From: DYFT01 sp041695085
GTDB lineage: Bacteria; Bacteroidota; Ignavibacteria; UBA10030
Direction: 5' to 3'
Assembly: GCA_041695085.1 (NCBI GenBank)
Contig: JBGFRO010000046.1
Coordinates: 38,050 to 102,049, forward strand
Length of the DNA: 64,000 nucleotides
In this document: one piece after another, positions 26,444 through 33,213 of the stretch
How the letters are laid out: each line of letters begins with the position of its first letter
Position numbering within the stretch: the stretch's first letter is position 1
Position numbers and translations under genes: made by a program
The notes under the pieces: generated by a model
What the model was told of the DNA's origin: nothing
What the model saw: only the letters and a program-made list of their open reading frames with translations
Databases searched by the model: none

Positions 26444-27244
26444 ATCTTAGGGTTGCATCGTAGAACATTCCTGCGTGCCAATTTGAGTCAAGCTCTCGTG
26501 AAAAAGCAAGATGACGCTGAGGATATGAACGAAGTGGACCAAGATACACGAGTGAGGAGAGCCACGATTCAATTGAACACAACATTGACCTTATCTACGA
26601 AGTCTATCAAGAATTCCTGTATCTGTTTGAAATCTTCATCGGTTACGTCAGTCGCTGTGGTTGAGACAAGAACAAGCGACCGAAGCATCTCCTCAATGAA
26701 TGGCTGATTCGTCATCAAACGAAGCTTGTATCGTCCGTTCTTGAGCGCGCTGACCTGGATGATGTCTTGACCATCGGCGGCAAGAGTGAAGGACTGAACG
26801 CGGGGTGCCCCAACTGGAGTGAGTTTACCCGTAGGAACTTTGATGGTAATGGATCCCCCCGTCCGAGGGTCGGTACCAACGCGTTCTTCCATCTCTTTTA
26901 TGTTCCATGCCCACCGTCATTGTGGCATGGAGACGTGTCTGCGCGGAGAAAAAGGAAAGTTCTTCAGAAGGCGTGAGTTCAAAGCTAAGAGCGAAGCGCT
27001 TTGTTGCATCGGCTTTGTGGATGTATTGTCTGAAGCCGCCGAGGTCAACAGATTCTCCGCCTACTTGTGTGTAGTGGATATCGAGGCTCTCCGTTCTTGT
27101 TGCCTCATTCGCAAGGAGGAAGCTGTGCAAGATGCTCGATTTCCCCGCGCTGTTGGCGCCAAAGATGAGCGTGAGCGGACGGATAGGAATGCGCTGCGTG
27201 TCTGCAAAGGCCTTGAAGTTGGCGAGATGAAGAGATTTGATCAT
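26444..27244 (-). pseudogene. Frameshifted AAA ATPase (DUF3696/AAA_15-like)
   Basis: The frame starts at ATG 27244 (stop of the upstream gene overlaps as ATGA) with LHLANFKAFADTQ and Walker A GANSAGKSS (K35). It leaves frame near 26900-26930, continues as EERVGTDPRTGGSI to VDKVNVVFN, and shifts again near 26575 into SLVYLGPLRSYPQRH, the GPLR motif of this ATPase class. Order and spacing of the three pieces fit one original protein. The C-terminal part with Walker B is missing. These ATPases often partner nucleases in phage defence. Two indels plus a missing end suggest a true pseudogene, though sequencing errors could explain the frameshifts. Confidence 0.7.
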
Positions 27245-28509
27245 GACTTGCTAACTTTCTGATCTGAGAGAATTGAAACGAGCGCGGCTTTTAGCTGTTT
27301 CAGCAATTCAACCGTGTTCTCCATGACTGCAAGATTCTTTTGCCAGAACACCGGCGCGACCGTGTGCTCCGTCGTGCGCGTGAATTGCGTCATGATTTCG
27401 ACCAATTCCCGATCCTCATAGTCTAACGTATTCGATTTTTGAGCGCCGTATTCAGGGAATAGCCTAAGCTTCTTTGCTTTGAAGGAGAGTCCCGCAACAT
27501 CCACATCGATTGCTTTCGAAAACGGAAACAATCGATGGAAGGCGCGATTCCTGGCACCCTTGACGGTCTTGTCGTAGAGTTTCAGAGATCCTTTCTTTTC
27601 TGTCCTCGGCCACGGCAGTTCCCTGAATGCATTCGACAAAGAAAATTGCGGGTAGATTGTCGAAAACATCACAATAGGTTTCAAGTCGGACATTTGAACG
27701 ATCAGCCGCAGGAGATCCATTGCATCGCCTGAGAAATTGTATGCGATCCGTAAAACATTATTGAATTCCTCCGGGTTACCTCCTGGATCGCCCTTCCACT
27801 TAGCGAGGGATGATTTGTAATCTTTGATAGCGCTCTCGAAAGCTTTGATAATCTCATCCAACATTGTCTGTTTTACTTCCGAAGTATCGGTTGGAATCTT
27901 CAAGCGGACATATGCAATCTCTCTCAGATTGTTCAAAGCCTTCGCCATTGGAGCAGCTAGGGATTCCGAAAGGGGATTTGTCTCTTCTTGAAGCTTAAGC
28001 CACAACGTCTCATCATCAAAGAGCTCTTTGACGATGATTCTTTTGCCCTCGATACGGAGATCGTCTTTTTGACTAGGATCAAGAACAAGCTCATCAATGC
28101 CGCTATCTTCGACTGGTTCGCTGAGTACGACATCATCGACGATCGTACCAATCAGAACGAGGCCCACCCTCCCAAACCTTTTAACGAATTCACCGATCGC
28201 CTTGTCGAGCAGAACCTCTTTGCCTAGATTGGATGACCCCTTCACAAAGTATTGAAAGTCTGTATTGATACTTATTCCGTTGACAACGCAAAGCTCTCCC
28301 TCATTCAGAGAGCCTTTTGGCGGATCGAATGGCAGCGCAAGGTAGTTTTCGTTCTTGGTAGTCTTGATATTCTCGCGAAAAAGGTATGAGTTATTGAAAA
28401 CAACATGACCTTCTTTTGTTTGTTTCACATTTGAAAACCAGTCATTGAATTGCTTCGACTTGAGTATTTCAGCTATCTGCTTGCGGACAAGCTGTGCAGT
28501 TGACGTCAT
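27241..28509 (-). CDS. Unrecognised protein with HEPN-like motif in the type I R-M operon
   Basis: The protein has 422 residues. ATG 28509 overlaps the hsdS stop (ATGA) and has AGGAGG upstream; its own stop overlaps the ATPase start (ATGA). I do not recognise the family. It has no signal peptide or membrane helix. The C-terminal part contains RNRAFH (R320, N321, H325), matching the R-N-x3-H form of the HEPN ribonuclease motif, followed by a helical region (YEDRELVEIMTQFTR, NLAVMENTVELLKQL). By position it could be the effector or partner of the adjacent ATPase, like a split PrrC/RloC anticodon nuclease guarded by the R-M complex. That role is inference; the motif alone could be chance. Confidence 0.6.
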   Translation of the reverse strand: MTSTAQLVRKQIAEILKSKQFNDWFSNVKQTKEGHVVFNNSYLFRENIKTTKNENYLALPFDPPKGSLNEGELCVVNGISINTDFQYFVKGSSNLGKEVLLDKAIGEFVKRFGRVGLVLIGTIVDDVVLSEPVEDSGIDELVLDPSQKDDLRIEGKRIIVKELFDDETLWLKLQEETNPLSESLAAPMAKALNNLREIAYVRLKIPTDTSEVKQTMLDEIIKAFESAIKDYKSSLAKWKGDPGGNPEEFNNVLRIAYNFSGDAMDLLRLIVQMSDLKPIVMFSTIYPQFSLSNAFRELPWPRTEKKGSLKLYDKTVKGARNRAFHRLFPFSKAIDVDVAGLSFKAKKLRLFPEYGAQKSNTLDYEDRELVEIMTQFTRTTEHTVAPVFWQKNLAVMENTVELLKQLKAALVSILSDQKVSKS

Positions 28510-29675
28510 CGCTCCTCCTGTTGCTGGCCGTGCAAAGCTGCATTCTTTTCCCTCCACCTCTTCGTTAGCTCGCCCGTGAAGGCGCGGTGAAGAAGAACGT
28601 TAAACGTAGATTCATGCAACCTGCCCGAGTCTCTCGCGGTTTCTCTTATCTGATAGATCTGTTTACACTTGGCTTCGAATTCGGCCTGTAGTTCAACGGG
28701 AGGAATGGGAATTTCGTACTCTTGAATCTGTCGAGGGGCGATATTAGGTTGACCAAATCCCCGCGCGTGTTGCCATATGTAACTTTGGGCGTGTTGGCTC
28801 TTCATGATAAAGTAAAGGTAGTCTGGCCTAAGCATCGATCCTCGTTTCATTTGAACTCTGCCAACACGCTGGTTAAGGAGTGCAGGGGGATCTGTCTGCA
28901 CATACCTCGCAAGTTTACCTGTCGTCGCCCCCGTTAGAGCGATAAGAATATCGCCAGCATTCAACCTGTATTCTGCGTACTCCGAGAGGTAATGTTCGGG
29001 TAAGTATGCAGCCTCGCCGTTCGCACTTATTCTTTCATCTTTCAAATTTCCGATGCGAACAAGCAGAATACCATCCATCTGAAAATCGTCGCTCTTGAAG
29101 GCAAATCCACCCTGAACTCTGGCGTGTTCACCGAGACTTTCTTTCTTCCACCCCTTCTCATTCCTCACCGGATCCCCAAACATCTTATAGAACAATGCCG
29201 GCAGGATTCGCTCGGCGATGGCATCGGACTGGCGGCGGAGTTTGCGAAGACGATCTGCCTGGTCGAGTATCTCCACAATCCGCCGCTGCTCGGCAAGCGG
29301 GACAGCGGGGGCTTTCAAATTGTAAGCATCGTTTCTATTTAGTCCTGGAACTCCGGTAATGATGGCGAGTCGTTCAAGGGACAGGTGTTGAAGCAAGTAG
29401 AATGCCCAGCGGGGATCAGTGTTCGCCTTGAATTTGACAAAATACGTTGTGTCTATGGGCCAGAAATCCGTATCGCACCACACAACCTTGCCAGCTGATC
29501 CCTTCCTTCCAACTACTATTCCTGGTCCCTTTACAATACCGTGTGAGTGATAGCCGACTATTCCATTCGATCCCAAAACTGGAACTCGACCGTTCGGATC
29601 TCTCTTTGCCTCTGGGAGCGACTCGCCGTATTCAAGTTCGATTAATTCGTTGAGGTTAACAAGTGACCACCTCAT
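28506..29675 (-). CDS. hsdS: Type I restriction-modification specificity subunit
   Basis: HsdS recognises the split DNA target for the methylase and nuclease subunits. The protein has 389 residues with two target-recognition domains: N-terminal (about 1-130; VPVLGSNGIVGYH, VVGRKGSAG, PAVPLAEQRRI) and C-terminal (about 195-340; FAFKSDDF, GDILIALTGATTGK, EIPIPPVELQAEFEAKC). Helical spacer regions (EILDQADRLRKLRRQSD and the C-terminal repeat) separate them. It overlaps the DUF1016 gene upstream and the 422-residue gene downstream by 4 bases each, so all are translated from one transcript. Confidence 0.92.
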   Translation of the reverse strand: MRWSLVNLNELIELEYGESLPEAKRDPNGRVPVLGSNGIVGYHSHGIVKGPGIVVGRKGSAGKVVWCDTDFWPIDTTYFVKFKANTDPRWAFYLLQHLSLERLAIITGVPGLNRNDAYNLKAPAVPLAEQRRIVEILDQADRLRKLRRQSDAIAERILPALFYKMFGDPVRNEKGWKKESLGEHARVQGGFAFKSDDFQMDGILLVRIGNLKDERISANGEAAYLPEHYLSEYAEYRLNAGDILIALTGATTGKLARYVQTDPPALLNQRVGRVQMKRGSMLRPDYLYFIMKSQHAQSYIWQHARGFGQPNIAPRQIQEYEIPIPPVELQAEFEAKCKQIYQIRETARDSGRLHESTFNVLLHRAFTGELTKRWREKNAALHGQQQEER

Positions 29676-30841
29676 CTCCTCACCCTCCTCTCCATTGCTT
29701 TCCGCTTTTTGTCGCCACGTACCTCTGTCTTGGCCAGTTCACTCTCGATTTCTTCTATCGAAGGTAGGCTTGACCGGAGTTCCTTGGGTAACGCACGCGT
29801 TAATCTGTATTCCGATACGCCAATTGCTTTCGTCATACCGCGCAGTGCATACTCTGCAAGAATCTTGTTCTTCTGTTGACACAGGATGATGCCGATGCTC
29901 GGCTGGTCGGATTGGTGACGAAATCGTTCATCAACAGCGTTGAGATAAAAATTCATCTTGCCGGCATACTCCGCTTTGAAGGGCCCAATCTTTAAGTCTA
30001 CAACGATGAAGCATCGGAGTTTGAGATGATAAAAGAGCAGATCAAGATAGAAATCTTCTTCTCCAACTATCAAATGCACTTGCCTTCCCACGAAGGCAAA
30101 GCCGGTACCGAGTTCAAGGAGGAATCGCTGAAGATGGTGAATAAGACCGGTCTCCAACTCACGCTCGTGGAATGGCTTCTCAATGGTTAGAAAGTCGAAG
30201 ATGTAAGGGTCTTTCAATGTCTGTTTTGCAAGATCAGACTGTGCCGGTGGAAGTTTAGCATCGAAATTGGTAACGGCTTTCCCCTGTCGGCGATGAGCGG
30301 CACTGTCTATCATGAGACTGAGCACACTGCGGCTCCAGCCGTTTTCCAATGTTTGTTGCAGGTACCACAATCGTGCCGAACGGTCTTTGACCTTTTCCAT
30401 CAACAGAATGTTATGTCCCCAGGGAACGTGAAGGGTAGCGGCTTCAAGCGCTACTGCGCGATGTTGCGTTTCTGCAGTTTTTGCCACAGGTTGTGGCAAA
30501 AAAGGTTGCCCGTCGGATTTTGCAACAGCTTGTTGCAAAATTGGAGGCGGACCATACTCCCGAGCAAAAGCCACCATGTAGCCAATATTTCTTTCTGAAA
30601 AACCTTTTAATTCGGGCAACTCATTGCTTAAATCTCTCGATAGGCGTGGAATCACTGCAGCACCCCAGCCACGCTTTTTCTGCTCAAGGTCCAGGCTGTG
30701 TCCAATCTCCCAATAAAGAAGAATGAGTTCTCGATTTGTCGAAAGCGCTGCCTTGACCTGCGCCTGGCGAATTCGAACTTTTACGGCTTCGAGAAACTCA
30801 GGATATCCTTTGGGAATCGTATGGAGCGAAGTCCTTTTCAC
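29672..30841 (-). CDS. DUF1016 / PDDEXK nuclease-domain protein (YhcG-like)
   Basis: The protein has 389 residues. The N-terminal DUF1016_N part (about 15-100) has LLYWEIGHSLD, RLSRDLSNELP and GFSERNIGYMVAFAREY. The C-terminal YhcG domain (about 175-345) has EDFYLDLLFYHLKLRCFIVVDLK, with the Asp and DxK of a PDDEXK-like nuclease near residues 265-282, and AGKMNFYLN. The linker (about 100-125) carries a repeated [IF]L[QP]Q[AP]VAK peptide encoded by two perfect DNA palindromes. It sits between hsdM and hsdS with ATGA overlaps on both sides. Such genes are known as extra members of type I loci; their role is unsettled. Confidence 0.9.
   Translation of the reverse strand: MKRTSLHTIPKGYPEFLEAVKVRIRQAQVKAALSTNRELILLYWEIGHSLDLEQKKRGWGAAVIPRLSRDLSNELPELKGFSERNIGYMVAFAREYGPPPILQQAVAKSDGQPFLPQPVAKTAETQHRAVALEAATLHVPWGHNILLMEKVKDRSARLWYLQQTLENGWSRSVLSLMIDSAAHRRQGKAVTNFDAKLPPAQSDLAKQTLKDPYIFDFLTIEKPFHERELETGLIHHLQRFLLELGTGFAFVGRQVHLIVGEEDFYLDLLFYHLKLRCFIVVDLKIGPFKAEYAGKMNFYLNAVDERFRHQSDQPSIGIILCQQKNKILAEYALRGMTKAIGVSEYRLTRALPKELRSSLPSIEEIESELAKTEVRGDKKRKAMERRVRR
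30478..30541. repeat. Two perfect palindromes inside the DUF1016 coding region
   Basis: TTTTTGCCACA (30478-30488) pairs with TGTGGCAAAAA (30492-30502). ATTTTGCAACA (30517-30527) pairs with TGTTGCAAAAT (30531-30541). Both have 11-bp arms and 3-base loops, 14 bases apart. They encode the two ILQQAVAK-like peptide repeats of the linker. Confidence 0.8.
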
Positions 30842-32559
30842 CGAGCATCCTCCACATCTTTGAGCAACTTCTCAAGCCCCTCCTGAATCTCTTTTTCCAG
30901 TGCCAGCGTCTGCTTGATCAACTCTGCAGGGTCTTCTTGTGGTGGCGGAGTGGCAACCTGCGGCTTATATCGGCCCGCAGCAAGGTTGTAATCGTTCTCT
31001 GCAATCTTCTCAATGGTTGTCCACCAGCATTTCGGCTCTTCGGTCCCAGCATCAAGTATCGTTCCTGCCTCAACACCTGGCGGCTGAGCAAAACTGCTCG
31101 ACTTGTACTGCTTCCAGAGTCTCAGGAGTTCGGGAATATCATTCTTCTCCGGTGTTTCGGGTCTGCCGCCGCCAACGATTTTGTCCGGGTCATAGCCGTC
31201 GTTCCTGATTTCAAAGAACCAGATTTTTCTTGACCTCACCCCCTTATCACTCTCCTGGGAGGAGAGGGGAGCTCGGAACACTAATACTCCCGTCTTGACT
31301 CCGGCATACGGCTTAAAGACTCCTGCCGGAAGAGAAACTACTGCAAGCAGCTCAAAGTCCTCTACAATCTTTCTGCGAAGCTCGACGTGTGCCGATGTCG
31401 AGCCAAACAACAGTCCTTCCGGAACGATCACGGCACAGCGTCCGCCTGGTGCCAAAGCCTCCATCATCACGCCAAGGAAAAGAAGCTCGCTCTTCTTTGA
31501 GTTTGTGGGAAGGTCTTTGCGAATTGATTCCTTTGGAAGCACTCCTGCAAAGGGGGGATTGGAAAGAATGACTTTGTATTTGCGTCTCAGGTCTTCGTCA
31601 GACAATCCGCCCATTTCCGAAAGAGAATTGCCCCGCTTGATATTCGACTTGGGGACGCCGTGGAGCACCATGTTCATCGTGGCAATGCGCATCATCTGCC
31701 GGCTCACATCGTTGCCATAGAGTGAGGCCTCAAGCAACTCCCAATGAGGGATCTTATCTCCAACGCCTTTCTTGTATGTTTGGAGGTTGGGGATTTGCTT
31801 TTTGACCTCTTCGATAAACTCTGGAGGAACTTCGATCTCTTCGCCGTTTTCACCGTTCTTCGTCGCGGGAATCCCTTTTGCGGCCTTGTAACGGTCAATC
31901 AGCCATTCTTCGCCGTAGATGGGCATCTCAACGGGATGCTCGCTGTACTTGGCAAGAATGTACTCGAGCGCATCAATCAGGAAGCCGCCCGTGCCGCAGG
32001 CGGGGTCGTAAATCGAATCGCCGAAATCCGGATCCACCATCTCCACCATCATCGCTCGAATCTGTCTCGGCGTGCGGAACTGTCCGTTGAGTGCGGATTG
32101 TCCGAGATGTGTCAGGAGATACTCGAAGATGTCTCCTTTTTCATCGGGACCGAGTTTGCGGAAGTTGATGGCATCAAGCTCGTCGATGACCTGCTTCAGT
32201 ACATTGGGATCAACGATCTCGAGCGTGGCGTCCTGGAAGTACTGAGCAATCTGCGGTTCGTCTTTGACAAGACTGGACATATAAGGGAAAACGTCGTCTC
32301 TAAGAAACTTATAGAGCTTCTCGCCACTTTGGAACTTCCACTTTGACCAGCGATATCGTTCGGCCTGGGCGGGAAAGAGTTTCTTGCCGTTACCACCGAC
32401 AAGCTTTCCGTGAAGCTCACGGTTCGCTTCTTCCTCGTCGAGTAGCTTCAGGTAGATGAGATAGGAGATCTGCTCGATGTACGTGACTGGATTTGTAACA
32501 CCGCCAGCCCAGAGAATATCGGTGATGCGATCGAGTTTTCTACGAACAGTGGGGTTCAT
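30838..32559 (-). CDS. hsdM: Type I restriction-modification DNA methyltransferase subunit
   Basis: HsdM transfers methyl groups to adenine N6 in the target chosen by HsdS. The protein has 573 residues. The N-terminal helical HsdM_N domain (about 5-140) is followed by the AdoMet-binding motif DPACGTGGFL (about 182) and catalytic NPPF (about 331-334, KVILSNPPFAG). The C-terminal helix (EIQEGLEKLLKDVED) contacts HsdS in the family. The stop overlaps the DUF1016 start. It is separated from hsdR by the inserted transposase. Confidence 0.95.
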   Translation of the reverse strand: MNPTVRRKLDRITDILWAGGVTNPVTYIEQISYLIYLKLLDEEEANRELHGKLVGGNGKKLFPAQAERYRWSKWKFQSGEKLYKFLRDDVFPYMSSLVKDEPQIAQYFQDATLEIVDPNVLKQVIDELDAINFRKLGPDEKGDIFEYLLTHLGQSALNGQFRTPRQIRAMMVEMVDPDFGDSIYDPACGTGGFLIDALEYILAKYSEHPVEMPIYGEEWLIDRYKAAKGIPATKNGENGEEIEVPPEFIEEVKKQIPNLQTYKKGVGDKIPHWELLEASLYGNDVSRQMMRIATMNMVLHGVPKSNIKRGNSLSEMGGLSDEDLRRKYKVILSNPPFAGVLPKESIRKDLPTNSKKSELLFLGVMMEALAPGGRCAVIVPEGLLFGSTSAHVELRRKIVEDFELLAVVSLPAGVFKPYAGVKTGVLVFRAPLSSQESDKGVRSRKIWFFEIRNDGYDPDKIVGGGRPETPEKNDIPELLRLWKQYKSSSFAQPPGVEAGTILDAGTEEPKCWWTTIEKIAENDYNLAAGRYKPQVATPPPQEDPAELIKQTLALEKEIQEGLEKLLKDVEDAR

Positions 32560-32592
32560 CTTAAAATTTCTTTCAGTCGAATTTCAGATACT

Positions 32593-33177
32593 ATTGCCAC
32601 GAGCTTTAGCTCGTGGAAAAATAAACAAGTCCACACACGGGATTCATCCCCTCACCTGATGATTGTCTTTCGGAGTATATCAAAGCCATACTTCTGCATG
32701 AACTCTTCATATTCTTCTGCAAATGATTTCTTACGATGATGCTCCTCCTGAGTCTTGATATACTCTCGAACGTTGTCGACCAACGATTCACTCACAGACA
32801 CTGCAATATATTCATCTTGCCATTCAAACTTGCCTCGAACCAAACCCTGCTTATTGATCCAATGAGAGGATTCGCCTTTTAGTAGTTGCGCGACCTTGGC
32901 GATTGATTGATCCGCTCCGAGTGATATGAGAGTGTGAACATGCTCAGCTACTGCGTTGATTGAGTCAAGATAAACAGCTTTCGAACGTGCATTATCGCGG
33001 ATGTGCTGAAGCATGTCGGGTCGAATCTCCTTCGTTAACATCGGTTCGCGATTCTTCGTCGACCAGATCAGATGGACCCAAATTCTTACAAAAGGCATAT
33101 ATCCACTCCTCCGTTTTGGGTTGAAACCCATACCCGTTCTTGGATTCTCAAGCCACGACCTGAAGGTCGTGGCAATA
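32593..33177. mobile_element. RAYT/IS200-like element with terminal palindromes
   Basis: The left end has ATTGCCACGA then a hairpin CCACGAGCT/AGCTCGTGG (32597-32616, 2-base loop). The right end has hairpin GCCACGACCT/AGGTCGTGGC (33152-33173, 2-base loop) then AAT. The outer 10 bases are inverted copies of each other. A single Y1 transposase lies between. Exact borders are not known. The element lies in the hsdR-hsdM gap without breaking either gene. Confidence 0.7.
32652..33098 (-). CDS. REP-associated tyrosine transposase (Y1, IS200-like)
   Basis: The protein has 148 residues. It opens WVHLIWSTKNREP, has the HUH pair in AEHVHTLISL and the likely nucleophilic Tyr in NVREYIKTQEEHH. These are the marks of transposase_17 (Y1) enzymes that cut single-stranded DNA next to palindromes. 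ATG 33098 is preceded by GGAGGAG; an upstream ATG at 33131 lacks such a site. Palindromes at both ends in inverted orientation favour a RAYT over a classic IS200. Confidence 0.85.
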   Translation of the reverse strand: MPFVRIWVHLIWSTKNREPMLTKEIRPDMLQHIRDNARSKAVYLDSINAVAEHVHTLISLGADQSIAKVAQLLKGESSHWINKQGLVRGKFEWQDEYIAVSVSESLVDNVREYIKTQEEHHRKKSFAEEYEEFMQKYGFDILRKTIIR

Positions 33178-33213
33178 TGAATATTGTTTCTTTTCTCATC
33201 GCTGGGTCAATGG

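Noticed and set aside
30478..30541. CRISPR-like repeat in the DUF1016 gene
   Set aside because: Only two palindromes with different sequences and no spacers of uniform length; they encode a peptide repeat in a continuous frame.
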